From assembly GCA_964511025.1 (NCBI GenBank), contig CAZEDK010000007.1, positions 1 to 42,698 of the forward strand: 42,698 bases of DNA, in the 5' to 3' direction. Every line of letters starts with the position of its first letter. Positions within the stretch are counted from its first letter, which is position 1. Shown here one piece after another: positions 11,601 through 19,180 of the stretch. The DNA is from CAZEDK01 sp964511025. Its GTDB lineage: Bacteria; Patescibacteriota; Gracilibacteria; UBA1369; GWF2-33-10. Under the pieces are notes generated by a model. The model saw only the letters and a list, made by a program, of their open reading frames with translations. It made no database searches and was not told the origin of the DNA. Both the position numbers and the translations under genes were made by a program.

Positions 11601-14600
11601 TCTGTAGTAGTGCTCAGAACAGCTTCGACTTTTCCTGAAAATGCAAATGAACTTGCTAAATTATTCTCATAAGTTAAATTGCCGGCTTCAAAACCAAGTA
11701 AAGAGGCAAATAAAGCATTTGGTTCACTGTTTTTGACAAAATTATAATCTATTGAATATAATGATTGTATTGAAGTAGTTCCGGCGATTAGATTTTCATC
11801 TATTTGTTCCGCTAGAATATTGATTGGACCTGATGTATTGGTTGGGCTAATTTGTGTTTCCGCTATACCATTTTTGACAATTACAGTGAGATCTTTAATT
11901 TCACCAAATCTGCTTGTATCTTTGGTAATCCTAAAATTAATTTTTGTCTCATCATCTGTATAAACAAAATTTCCATATTCATCAAATAATTTTGCAGTCA
12001 AAGTGGCGGAATCATTTTTTGTAAGAGTTTTTTTATCTGAGCTTAATACTATTTTATATGGAGAGCTTGGTAAGATTTCAATATCCGTCGAACCGGATTC
12101 AATGCCTGCGCTAGTTACCATTATTGTTGCCTTGTCAGCAACATTTAGTGGTGTTAATTGATTTTCTGCAATGCCATTTTCAATTTTTAAATTATTAATG
12201 TTTAATTTTCCTAGGCTTTCATCTGCAAGTTTTATATTGTAATTAATATTTAAACCTTTTATTAAATTGCCAGTAATGTTGTCTAATACTTCTATATTGA
12301 TTAAGGCGATATTTTCTGTATTTCCGGCTTGAATATAAGTTTTGTCACTTTTAACATTAAAAATTAAGCCTGATTTTGATTCAATTGCAAAAATTTCACT
12401 TAGATCATCTATATTTGCTTTGATGTTAATAGCACCTTCGTATTTACCTGATTGAATTGAGAAATTTACAGTTCCATCAAGTGTGCTGATTTGAGTACCT
12501 TCTTTTTCTTCATTCTCATCTATCGTATTAATCAGTGTTCCTTCTCCTTCTACAGATAAAGTTAGAATTTGTAGTCCGTTGTTTGCTGTATTGCCAAATT
12601 GATCATAAATTATGATTTGTCCATCAATTGTTGCTTCGCCACCGCTTGGTATAACCATTGAATTTGGAATAATATCTATACTTGCAGGCTGCCCCGGATA
12701 CACAAAAATTTCTTTTTCTTCAATTGGTAAGCGTTCGCCTTGTAAAATTTGAGCTGAGACATCTGTTATACCCGCTGTGGTTGTTGAAGCAAAAACCGTT
12801 TGTGCTTGTCCTGCTTTTACTTTGATTTTACGTTTTTCTATAGTGCCAAATTCGTCTGTTGCGAGCTTGAATTCTATAATGCTATTATTATCTGCTGAAT
12901 TTATAGTCCCGTCTGATTTGATAATTGAGGCAAGAGCATAAAGTTTTGATATTCCGTTTGCCGCTATTTGATTTGTATAAATAACTGTATCGTTTTCAAT
13001 TGTTTCAGTTGTTTGAGATTCACTATATAAACTTTCTTCAGTTACAGTAGTTCCAGAACTTAGAGTGTTTATTGTCATTCCCGAACCAGAGTCATCTGCG
13101 AGAATAGAGTCACTGTTGTCTGTGTTCTCATTTGAAGTAATACCATTTAATAATTCTTCTGCGTCTGTATTGCCGTCAAGATCGCTATCCGGGTTGGTCG
13201 GGCTGGTGTTATTTCCAACTTCAGTACCATCAGATAAGCCGTCATTGTCACTATCGGCATCAAGAGGGTCGCTTGCTATATCCTGCTCATATGTATCACT
13301 TAGACCATCGCCATCTGAATCTGAATCAATTGCAGTGTTGTCATCATTTGTGGCAACAGCTTCATCCAAATCCGCTTTAAGTGGGTCGGTATCATGAAAA
13401 ATTTCCTCGCCATCAATGACTGTATCAAAATCAGTATCGGGTTTATTAGGATCAGTTCCATATTGATAAATTTCCGTATTATCACTGAGCCCATCTTGAT
13501 CTGAATCTATAGATTCGCAGTCAAAAATTTGTTCCAGTGTTTTCACAATCATTATGGCGAATTCTCCTCTTGTCATGTTCCCTGATAACCACTGAACAAA
13601 ATCGCCATTTTCTTCGAGTTCTTTGTCAAACCATATTTCAAAACTTTGTAGATCGTAATAATCCAACTCTTTGAATCTGCCTTCCGGATAAATTTGATAT
13701 CTTTTTGCTGTTAAAACATAGTTATAATACCATGGCATACCTGTTTTGATTTCCGTGTTTATTACTTCTGTATCAGATGCCTCAAGTATTATTTTGATAG
13801 CTTCCGCTCTTGTGATTTTGTTTTGCGGTAGAAAATAATCTTTGAAGTCACCGCTTTTATATCCACTGACTATGTTTTCATTTTTTGCGAATTCAGTACA
13901 ATAATTTAATTCATAACTTATATCTTTATCCGGAAATGGACTTTCTGAATAAATTTTATTTATTTCTTTTTTTATTTTTTCACTAAAATTTGTGCAATTG
14001 ATACATTGTAGTGCCAGTGATAATTTTACCATTTGTTCGCGACTGATTTCTTGCTCAGGTAAATATGCGTTTTCTTCCTCTCCGTCTGATGATCTAATTT
14101 TGTAACCGGTTATAACACCTCGTCTTAATAATTTGATAACAGAATCAAATGCTTCATGAAAAAGATCCAGATCAATAAATAATAATTTATTTTGACGGCT
14201 TGGGTCGTAACCATTTAATAATTCATTTTCATCGGCAAAATTATCAAGATCAGTATCTTGTTTTTCAAAATCAGTATGAAGAATTTTTTCTTCAAGATTT
14301 TTTAGTCCATCGCTGTCGCTGTCCGTTGCATAATGAGTAGCAGCATTTGCGATAGGTATAATTATTTTTTTGAAATTGAGATTGAAACCTGAAAGATCAA
14401 GATTTTTGTTGTCTGAATTTTTAATTTCAAATTTTGTTTTGTCTTTTGGAAAAAATTCAATTTCTCCAAGAATTTCAGATGCTTTGTTTAATATTTGCCA
14501 TTTGAAGATATTATTTTCTTTGATTGATAAATTTAATTCCGGAATAATTGATATATTTCCATTGTTTTTTATGCTGCCTATAATAAGATTATTTATATCA

Positions 14601-17600
14601 AAAATGTCTATTCCGTCATTTTGTTTTTTTGTTATTAAATTTTTGCTTTTGAATAAAATATAATCATTTTTTTTCAGTTCCTCTGTTGTCAAAGCTTCAT
14701 CTGTAATAATACTTGCAGCACTTAGTGAATGAGTAATTTTTGCTATTGAGCTTTGATCAGATCTTTTTTTGATTTCAATATTTGTTTGGTGACCTTCATA
14801 GTATGGATTGGCAATTAGTTCATAATCTATATCTGAAATTTTGATTTCGCCATTTGTCAAATATAATTCAGCAACCAGCTTATCTAAATCTCTTATTATC
14901 AAGCTTTGAGTCTCTTCTTTTTGAAGAATTATATTTTCTCCTGTTTCTGTTCCTTTCTTGTATACTGTTAATTTTAATCTATCTTTTGTGCTTTCAATAT
15001 TTTCTTTATTTGAATTAATATCCTCTCTTTTGGTAGCTCTTGCGTAAATTTGTCCTTCTGAAGGATTGAATGTTGAAGCAATTGTGAAATTGGCTTGCCC
15101 GGAAAGCATAGTGATCGGATTTTGACTAAGAACTTGAAATCCGTTGTTTTGATCTTCAATAAACAATTCAATTTCAGTAAAGCTGTCTTTTGTGTTTTTT
15201 GCAGATTTTTTGGCTGGGTTTTTCTTTGCAGTAACGATTACTTTTGCTGAATCGTTATTATCAGCTCGAAGCAAATCTTTATCAATTTTTACAGATAAAA
15301 ATTTTGTATCTTCAGCGGCATTTGGGATTCCATTACCATCATCATCTTGCATATCTTCATAAGTGACAGGTTCGTTGCTAATAGGTTCCTTTGCAGATTC
15401 AAGGCCGCAATAACTTTGAGCTTCGGAGCCAAATACGGATTCATCGAGTTCATCCATCCAATCAAGAAGTGCAGGCAACCATTCTAGAAGTGAAATTGCA
15501 TCTTCAATAGAAAAACTATCTTGTTCTGGATTATTATAATCTGTAGTTTGATCGTTATTTGGTGGTGGGGGTGCGGAATTATGTTTTCCAAAAAAATATT
15601 CTTCAGGATCAGGAAATACTAAATCATTTTCATCCGGTGGAATATCACCATTTGCTCTGTAATTAAATGCAGTTGCGGTGCCTGATGCATTTAAATAAAA
15701 TATTTCATAACCGTTGGCAATTTTATTAGCATCAAAACTTTCATTTTCAGTTTTACTACTTAAATATGTGTTAAATGCATAAGCATATTTTTCATCTATA
15801 TTCATATTTTGCCATTTGATTGCATCGTTAATTTTTGTTTCAAGGTCTTCATCAAAAATATCTATTAAAAACGTACTATAACTACTGCCTCCAGGAAGTT
15901 TTGCTATTTCTAACTGAGTATCTTCTAGCGCAGCTTTGAAATTTTCAAAATTTTCATATTGAAATAAATTTGGATACATGATTTCAGTATATTTGTCAGC
16001 TTTGCTTCTAAAGGATAGATATCTTGGATTATCTATAGGTAAATCGGTTGCAATACCCTGTTTTAATTGTTTGCTAATTGTTGAGGCGGTTGGCTCTTTG
16101 TGATAAACAATACTTGGTATTGTTTTTGCTTTGCTTATATCGTCGGTAAATCCATCTGAATCTTTTTCCGCATAGTATCTTGTTACATCTATAATAGCAC
16201 TGGAATACTCTTTGAATACTTTTTCTCCAATTTCATAATGAGTTTTCCCAAAAGCAAAGAATTTTTCTTGAATTTCCGAGTAATTATCAGGATCAAAACC
16301 GAGGCCTATTAATAATTCTTTTATTGGAGCTTTTTTGTCTCCGAAATGTAAATATGCCCTATTGAAAGTTGTATATTTTGTTGTATAACGATTATTATTA
16401 ACGCCTTCTTCATAAACAATTTCATTGATATCTTCTTCTAAATCATCCTGATCATAATTTTCATCTTGTTCGGAATTCAGTAGTTTATCTATTTCTTTTA
16501 CGATTTTATCTATGAATGTTAAATAATCTGCGTTTGAAGATTCATTTTCGCCCCAGAAATTTGGTCCATATTTGAAATCAAAACAACTTATATAAGATGG
16601 CTCATATTCAGTAGAAGTTTTTTTCTCTATTTTTCGTCCATTAGTCTTATCAAATATCGGAGCTACTGACGCTTCAGGAAAACAATACTGCGGATATTCA
16701 TAAAAAGTTGCATTGCAGCCGGCATAATCGCGACCTTTATATCCGTCATCATTTAAATCTTTTTTGTAAGGTTCATAAGTTTCAGGGTTGTAAACTCGAT
16801 TTGCTTCAATAAGTTTTGCGTTTGTGCCTTCATTAATATCTCCAAGAAATAGCGAGCATTGCGATGCGCTTGTAACGCTTTTCATTAACCTGCCAAGGAT
16901 ATATGGATGTGCAAATGTATGCTTATCCTTATCTTCTACTCCATGATTCACAAATTCCACTTCAAAATTTTTATTTCCATTTTCACTTTTTAGCTTGCCT
17001 TTTAAAAGAGCTTTATGAAAAAGCGGTATATCTTCTTGCAGGTCATTTTTTGTCGCGCTATCAATTTCTTTTTCAATTTTAAAATTTACAGATGTTAGAA
17101 AATTTAAAACTGTTTCATCTTTTTTGGTTATTAAGTTGATTATGTTATCATAATCACTTTTCCTAAAACCATCTTCGTTTACATAATTCACATCATATCT
17201 TCCCGTATACGCAATAAGATCATTTATGTTTCCAAGTAATTTTGTGTATATTTCGTAATATTTACTGAAGAATTTCTCAGCTATTTTTTTACTGTAAATA
17301 TCAGGCAGCGAATCAATTGGATTTTCTTCTTCTTCGTTTACGTTTCCCGGATCTTCGTTCACCAAGCCATCTAAGTCATTGTCATTATCGTGAAATCCTG
17401 TTTTTGGATTAATTTCTCCAGTATCTTCATCACACAGTCCATCTTCATCGTCATCCCATTCCTTATGGAATGCTCCAGCGCTGTCAAAACAATTAGGATC
17501 TCCTCTTGATGGCTCTTCGTCTATGCATTCACTTTTTTCCCAGTCTCTGATGGAAATTTTTGCGAGCGGAAAAGGGCTCCATTTTCTCATTGGATCCCAG

Positions 17601-18850
17601 CCGTATTCTTTTTCCAGAAAAACAGGTAAATCATCGCCGTCAATATCTTGGCAATCACTATCATCATCAATTTTACAAGTGCCAGTGCATCCATCGGCAT
17701 TCATATCTCCATATTTATCTTCATCAAGTGCATTATCTTTGTCTCTATCATCAAATTCAATTTCAGGTCCGTCTTCATTTAATTTTCCGTCAAAATCATC
17801 ATCCAACTGATTTGACGATCCAATATCTTCGTCTATAAGTCCGTCTCCATCATCATCTTCACCATTTTCCGCTTCTTCATCGGTTTGTCCATCTCTGTCA
17901 TTATCAAGTCCATCAAAATTTTCAAATACTGTTCCACGTCTTTCCTGCAATTCTTTTACTAATTGTTTCGTATATTGCATAAATCCCATTTGTTCCCAGA
18001 AATCCGTATAATTTAGATAATTTTTGAATAAAAAATTATTTGTGTTTTCTTCTATTCTAAATTGGTCATGATAGAAGATTTTTTTGTCGAACTTGCTGAA
18101 ATCCTCAACATCTGTGTGATAAAGATAATTTTTGTCAAAAAATTCACTAAGCAATTCAAGTCCTTCATCGGATCCAGTTGGAGGGACTATCACGCCGTGC
18201 CATATTTCAGGCTTTGACAGTTCTTCTGATCCTACAAATTCGAAATTATCCGACTCTGAGTTGTATACATAAGTCTTGTCATCAAAATCCGTGTATGGAT
18301 ACATACTGAGAAAACTATTGCCATTTTTATTTACAATTGGCAGTGCAATAGACAGCGATTTGTCTTCTTGAGTTGGAAAGTTTCCAATTAGCACAATGCC
18401 TGCAAGTGAAGCAAAACTATCGTCAGTTTTCTCGCCTTCAAAATAGAGTGTTTCAAGGATTTTGCTGATATCAGATGGCTGTTGTCCTTCTTCTATTTGA
18501 ATTATCAATGCTTTTGTTTGTGGAAGATTTTTTTGTATTTCTTGTGCGTATCTGTCTATTCTTTGTTTGATGTTTTTTGCGCTTAAGTATTTTCTATAGC
18601 TTTCATTGTCTCGAAGACCGATTAGATCTGTGTCGTTTTCGTATAATTTTTTCGGTACAAGTACAGCGACTATGTCTTGATATTCAATTTTGCTATCTGA
18701 GAAAAAATCAAACTTAAAATTTCCAAAAATACTTGCGAAAAAATTCTTATCAGAGGCGTAAGTTATAGGTACAGATATTATTTGTACGAAGAAAAAAATG
18801 TTTAAAACAAAAAATGCTATAATACGATGATAAAAATTTTTACTTTTCAT
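2630..18850 (-). CDS. Giant secreted multidomain surface protein with TSP3 and SLH repeats (5,406 aa)
   Basis: A single uninterrupted frame of about 595 kDa fills 38% of the window. Residues 1-33 form a signal peptide (basic start, long Phe/Ile/Val core, TYA-S cleavage). Approximate order: 40-300, an alpha/beta region with VLIGNFPT, loosely C25-peptidase-like; 317-503, Asp-rich TSP3/EF-hand-like repeats; 1166-1306, Ig-like; 1506-1540, TSP3; 1553-1780, SLH triplet; 1780-1906, TSP3; 1950-2383, several Ig-like (Big/invasin) domains; 2717-2883, FG-GAP/VCBS-like beta-propeller blades; 2973-3067, DUF11-like; 3220-3350, hydrophobic Cys/Pro/Gly-rich; 3633-3737, LPxLP-type proline-rich; 3827-3885, coiled coil; 4228-4310, FecR-like; 4566-4653, PKD/cadherin-like; 4916-4990, TSP3; 5000-5190, second SLH triplet; 5187-5330, TSP3; then a C-terminal segment with the CLSCPC cysteine cluster. 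TSP3 repeats usually bind calcium and SLH domains bind cell-wall polymers, so a very long wall-attached fibre is likely. Function is inferred from architecture only. Confidence 0.93.
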   Translation of the reverse strand: MKSKNFYHRIIAFFVLNIFFFVQIISVPITYASDKNFFASIFGNFKFDFFSDSKIEYQDIVAVLVPKKLYENDTDLIGLRDNESYRKYLSAKNIKQRIDRYAQEIQKNLPQTKALIIQIEEGQQPSDISKILETLYFEGEKTDDSFASLAGIVLIGNFPTQEDKSLSIALPIVNKNGNSFLSMYPYTDFDDKTYVYNSESDNFEFVGSEELSKPEIWHGVIVPPTGSDEGLELLSEFFDKNYLYHTDVEDFSKFDKKIFYHDQFRIEENTNNFLFKNYLNYTDFWEQMGFMQYTKQLVKELQERRGTVFENFDGLDNDRDGQTDEEAENGEDDDGDGLIDEDIGSSNQLDDDFDGKLNEDGPEIEFDDRDKDNALDEDKYGDMNADGCTGTCKIDDDSDCQDIDGDDLPVFLEKEYGWDPMRKWSPFPLAKISIRDWEKSECIDEEPSRGDPNCFDSAGAFHKEWDDDEDGLCDEDTGEINPKTGFHDNDNDLDGLVNEDPGNVNEEEENPIDSLPDIYSKKIAEKFFSKYYEIYTKLLGNINDLIAYTGRYDVNYVNEDGFRKSDYDNIINLITKKDETVLNFLTSVNFKIEKEIDSATKNDLQEDIPLFHKALLKGKLKSENGNKNFEVEFVNHGVEDKDKHTFAHPYILGRLMKSVTSASQCSLFLGDINEGTNAKLIEANRVYNPETYEPYKKDLNDDGYKGRDYAGCNATFYEYPQYCFPEASVAPIFDKTNGRKIEKKTSTEYEPSYISCFDFKYGPNFWGENESSNADYLTFIDKIVKEIDKLLNSEQDENYDQDDLEEDINEIVYEEGVNNNRYTTKYTTFNRAYLHFGDKKAPIKELLIGLGFDPDNYSEIQEKFFAFGKTHYEIGEKVFKEYSSAIIDVTRYYAEKDSDGFTDDISKAKTIPSIVYHKEPTASTISKQLKQGIATDLPIDNPRYLSFRSKADKYTEIMYPNLFQYENFENFKAALEDTQLEIAKLPGGSSYSTFLIDIFDEDLETKINDAIKWQNMNIDEKYAYAFNTYLSSKTENESFDANKIANGYEIFYLNASGTATAFNYRANGDIPPDENDLVFPDPEEYFFGKHNSAPPPPNNDQTTDYNNPEQDSFSIEDAISLLEWLPALLDWMDELDESVFGSEAQSYCGLESAKEPISNEPVTYEDMQDDDGNGIPNAAEDTKFLSVKIDKDLLRADNNDSAKVIVTAKKNPAKKSAKNTKDSFTEIELFIEDQNNGFQVLSQNPITMLSGQANFTIASTFNPSEGQIYARATKREDINSNKENIESTKDRLKLTVYKKGTETGENIILQKEETQSLIIRDLDKLVAELYLTNGEIKISDIDYELIANPYYEGHQTNIEIKKRSDQSSIAKITHSLSAASIITDEALTTEELKKNDYILFKSKNLITKKQNDGIDIFDINNLIIGSIKNNGNISIIPELNLSIKENNIFKWQILNKASEILGEIEFFPKDKTKFEIKNSDNKNLDLSGFNLNFKKIIIPIANAATHYATDSDSDGLKNLEEKILHTDFEKQDTDLDNFADENELLNGYDPSRQNKLLFIDLDLFHEAFDSVIKLLRRGVITGYKIRSSDGEEENAYLPEQEISREQMVKLSLALQCINCTNFSEKIKKEINKIYSESPFPDKDISYELNYCTEFAKNENIVSGYKSGDFKDYFLPQNKITRAEAIKIILEASDTEVINTEIKTGMPWYYNYVLTAKRYQIYPEGRFKELDYYDLQSFEIWFDKELEENGDFVQWLSGNMTRGEFAIMIVKTLEQIFDCESIDSDQDGLSDNTEIYQYGTDPNKPDTDFDTVIDGEEIFHDTDPLKADLDEAVATNDDNTAIDSDSDGDGLSDTYEQDIASDPLDADSDNDGLSDGTEVGNNTSPTNPDSDLDGNTDAEELLNGITSNENTDNSDSILADDSGSGMTINTLSSGTTVTEESLYSESQTTETIENDTVIYTNQIAANGISKLYALASIIKSDGTINSADNNSIIEFKLATDEFGTIEKRKIKVKAGQAQTVFASTTTAGITDVSAQILQGERLPIEEKEIFVYPGQPASIDIIPNSMVIPSGGEATIDGQIIIYDQFGNTANNGLQILTLSVEGEGTLINTIDENEEKEGTQISTLDGTVNFSIQSGKYEGAINIKANIDDLSEIFAIESKSGLIFNVKSDKTYIQAGNTENIALINIEVLDNITGNLIKGLNINYNIKLADESLGKLNINNLKIENGIAENQLTPLNVADKATIMVTSAGIESGSTDIEILPSSPYKIVLSSDKKTLTKNDSATLTAKLFDEYGNFVYTDDETKINFRITKDTSRFGEIKDLTVIVKNGIAETQISPTNTSGPINILAEQIDENLIAGTTSIQSLYSIDYNFVKNSEPNALFASLLGFEAGNLTYENNLASSFAFSGKVEAVLSTTTDTEKSLRIGAIKANGQIDLIDENYGYLSFVASKDLFSAFAVQFTDPLEKKALAKIYYLINNKELEIIKTYQNEDQLINDGKIQIAVSDNLSDYSLSYTEKETKIKQNKFSEDKIKSKIITLNKNGKTLMTITEKAAIQLLDKNIDLTFVNNKDSITFDITENNQKIGQILIPINQDKNVKILKTEESIETLSEEGIYIEQSKNAEFIGFEKANFGQSSLNGYGYFIIDKEVDISKKQKPGSSYQSLESAKEKTGIGFHGDNKHLLLFASGINLGKATQPYLSDIGILIGDPLIKLPFDESLVASHGFDKGLGQLIDSTNKNIKKIIAPFDYDNDANEDLLLVFEDGTIKLIQNQGSNKIKSKGDILFVSNRIRAIDKGDFNKDGFTDLIISTETSCLSNEVSCSYIYWNKEGVFEREYLPLDIKGRINEIHTTDLNNDSYIDFVISDELANVIAFYNKNGSFKEAKVKTTNTRNNPFAKFDKEDLIDGQSITNLGLKIDSTENLFSELIVEFDNMPTNNTLNTSDDINFYKFPFGSETRELTYIDTISDLASSTKYGYDLNEGTLEANDIVKYKIEIKNSGQNNLTHLNYIDIVPYSMEYIDNSIVCITCTEKGPTITKTASQTRPFIIADINLNQGQNIIFEYQTQVKKEDTIPKVKILVTKLNDDNYPDMMLTTESNPTGQLIKISSQSKSKEGRINYIQKLSEPNLPANPVEDIDADLPVTIPPDNNGNLIPDTYETMTEAPEDVSNYRKNQTEGDNDEDGLPNEWDNLVGNSEDIFESVKAFNGENYKNEALNKLAGGLDTLMSLLSCSGGCLALPINISLLTPGTIQILGIPIMPDPIVWPIFGATVNPPFVCSGPTCFSPGPFRVYVSPTTTGGLGASVCIGPFPVGQCFSSAVPIWELLKMAGVPDFCAKINGAIEGALSKANEFIQSANGTIAISLNGKSSSSSISEARSQSGGVSSYNLGNYKVPANLKANISIPGFPGIITDWWARQTKEFTTLLDLPDITFIYPDIGGLLGQTKTASKDLANAFNKKITGPADILTALNKMPLLQIKTQDIVIKLPTLSPEEITRLVTESKLWIQDLQDDFDRVSQNWSKETKASWEKEIGEVIASVQQNIDTLEAYGELPLQILALKDEVLYYVYQILCYIEAIVDFTIGYVETNAQRAGTWIALIRNATKAIKTWQAFLNLSVDYQKGCDKCTTQRFTLYQLIAQLFVFLPELPILDLPKWPDIIVDMSHIQAGLTIYWPEISFDAQSITIPPLPQIKLPTIPGLEIDLPAMELLPPPPDLSIDLPELPPLSFPKLPNLPPAPKFPKLPNELTVAIGIIGKLIRILCIIKSGFVPTPEFNLKTTIEDLTARPLSPVLPIDLSLGIEDVEGKKIDWYELIKVDGYTNLNVDSKFIIDTSSKVAETFNEFSEEATEYVSTGLEESFSKIQDKIDEVVDAAEKKIKEAEEKANEKLDLDDSNDDTQSYQFENKDIQNLLTILQNINSKTSNYYKESREFEKAIYLSAENQNIDINELTKKYTLDEIKKRKIANINNISPYIDLREKLLTYMKEENEVNSRLYASRENNNFYKLLVKNTNDFLLAKNSNNNEIIFDNRDIDIETSQKSPMTPAFNQLQSVIENLADLQSQLIADESTSDASSNNNSSPAILEKGIFIFNSEKQINENLMNYSAESEKESQFVFLDMDKDSDEDIIYTLGNDIYFKENFTKNSQKQYITRSPKASSSSDMAVKYNSINHLNNFTNSDQAVNFNFLYESKLKTIYGYLATIKKSRTHFDINEKKTASRKLFIIPNSNFDEIKLEDFTDIALAKYKILDGDIAITKSSTSDEEYVSTGDLIESSDTAEIELSFADGSTAIIEGIINLEIPALGQDSLKLILKSGDMQLNLVDDSKVFKISSSFATKENAHLIINFADKIITELQTNQQTKWPTLSNPDIIISNVDGNINLTSFANKTLKSGKETFNAARLIHAIEDSNFEINELDENGEIIENLNPIYKLSANQVLEVESGNFGSQIEITDGEIELIDKSTITELEAKKGMMLFKGISILSTKNSEADLQFKDGPKFHINKNEIIEFMELSSTKNTNIEYTLENGTFFLELKSFDKEGYLSSPGNKILLSPQICADETLPTATLGITELQLPIFKSTTLDASASFDPSSEISLYGWDLDTKNDKNGDGDSTNDFAILGKDQNIIQIGPYEDLETKNIGLSVYDRAGNKSSADLEISLYVPDITISTATETSGMIEGEFSPAESDMPFVLLRDRDGVYDFIETASIDEKKRYYSNINGKFEITDLNNENQYLIKNTEGEIIATLDPSGPRIVIDEDYNSTYITDIFPADNNSPTRLSVLTQNAEIIFSSIIVPDINTDVRIVNKDFSITKENVMDLNGIYIRNIKDSLTYNTLPGDDSVYPGGLEILDKEKKRIILIAANGNIYLLSDNLDLAPTKADNIEDPLIIEIQDTSKNNEVIAEVYIATEGEEKIESLLIEDTDIDLAEEENKKDSDSDGIPDSSELIYQLNPLDAKDANEDKDLDTISNLEEYKSGTNPNNADSDADKIRDDKDPQPLKKEISPFDDIDPENPLYDTIKTLFENNVLFGQQEGEAFNLKLEEKISRAEFTRIMNGMLCVEPRPEAYLAPQVFNDVNLKNSEQWEYAHTKESFLQGFITGYLDTLDEKTGLTDFKPHATINIAEQTKIILEVLNKFITLYGKTIIDLEEITQSEPWYTNWLSMAIKNSILTEKEAKDPKLELTRGKFIEIADRVFDMYNCYEYDSDNDGIPNQNEANYKTDPNNADSDSDGVTDGAEIKNLSDPLESNTDEDNDGLTNAEEVAAGTDPYSTDSDSGGVSDYDEITTENTDPNNSFDDDYDKDGLSNPEENKYSTDPNKADTDLGGVSDYQEVLRGTDPLNKEDDNKITANGLTASDAFLNNLDQGIYGIAAECLSCPCQSALENTADMTAGDFVYAAITDSANKVIFKLSNTVKILLAP
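3270..3840 (-). other. Second SLH-like triplet inside the giant gene
   Basis: Encodes residues about 5000-5190. Three degenerate SLH units show the usual pattern of an F..D or W.. start, a GFITGY-type turn, and a conserved helix with R-A-E-F or R-G-K-F (ISRAEFTRIMNGML, ATINIAEQTKIILEVL, LTRGKFIEIADRVF). TSP3 repeats flank it on both sides. Confidence 0.7.
5920..6165 (-). other. FecR-like domain inside the giant gene
   Basis: Encodes residues about 4228-4310. The segment DGDIAITKS, EEYVSTGDLIESSDTAEIEL and FADGSTAIIEG follows the FecR-domain pattern (a short beta repeat, then GD.i.T...s.a.l.f.DGS...l). In other bacteria FecR domains sit in anti-sigma regulators but also occur in long surface proteins. 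Confidence 0.65.
13510..14190 (-). other. First SLH-like triplet inside the giant gene
   Basis: Encodes residues about 1553-1780. Units contain GVITGYKI...ISREQMVKLSLAL, NIVSGYKSG...ITRAEAIKIILEA and a third ending MTRGEFAIMIVKTL, the R-x-E/Q signature of SLH helices. TSP3 repeats lie on both sides, the same TSP3-SLH-TSP3 order as the C-terminal block. Confidence 0.78.
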
Positions 18851-18964
18851 TAATTTTTATTTTCTATTGCTCTCACAAGCAAGACGAATTCTATCACGTA
18901 AAGACCTTGCTAACTATGATGAGATTATAGAAAAAATGATGCAAATTTCTTAAAACATTGTATA

Positions 18965-19127
18965 AGAACCTGTCTAAGATCTCGTAATATTAGCACTTTT
19001 TGTGTCTTTTTATATCTGACTTCGTTGTTCATCATTTATTTAGCGAAGCTAAACTGCACTCTTCACGCCTTGTCATATATAAAAATCCATCAAAAATTAT
19101 CTAAATTAGAGATCTTAGACAGGTTCT
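18965..19127. mobile_element. 163-bp MITE-like element with 19-bp perfect terminal inverted repeats
   Basis: AGAACCTGTCTAAGATCTC at 18965-18983 is exactly inverted at 19109-19127. TAA stands at both outer edges (18963-18965 and 19127-19129), fitting a 3-bp target duplication if the repeat proper begins at G (GAACC). The interior has no coding frame; it contains a perfect TTTAGC-GAA-GCTAAA hairpin (19039-19053). Such a structure suggests a non-autonomous element moved by a DDE transposase; a 3-bp duplication is seen in some IS5-family groups, but the family is not proven and no transposase is in the window. Confidence 0.75.
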
Positions 19128-19130
19128 AAC

Positions 19131-19158
19131 AAAAAAGCCCCGCATTGCAGGGCTTTTA
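19131..19158 (-). terminator. Rho-independent terminator of the pilin gene
   Basis: On the minus strand AAAAGCCC (19157-19150) pairs with GGGCTTTT (19140-19133), followed by more T residues. It lies 23 bases after the pilin stop. The plus-strand reading also gives a stem and short T-run, so it may work in both directions. Confidence 0.85.
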
Positions 19159-19180
19159 ATATTAAAATTTTAAAAATTGA

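Larger units (their letters stand above)
18851..19180. other. 330-bp intergenic region: giant-gene leader, MITE-like element, terminator
   Basis: No gene. From the giant-gene side it holds a minus-strand leader with a small stem (TTGCT/AGCAA), a minus-strand TATAAT at 18924-18929 as a candidate -10 with no convincing -35, then the MITE-like element (18965-19127), then the bidirectional-looking terminator that ends the pilin gene. Confidence 0.6.
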
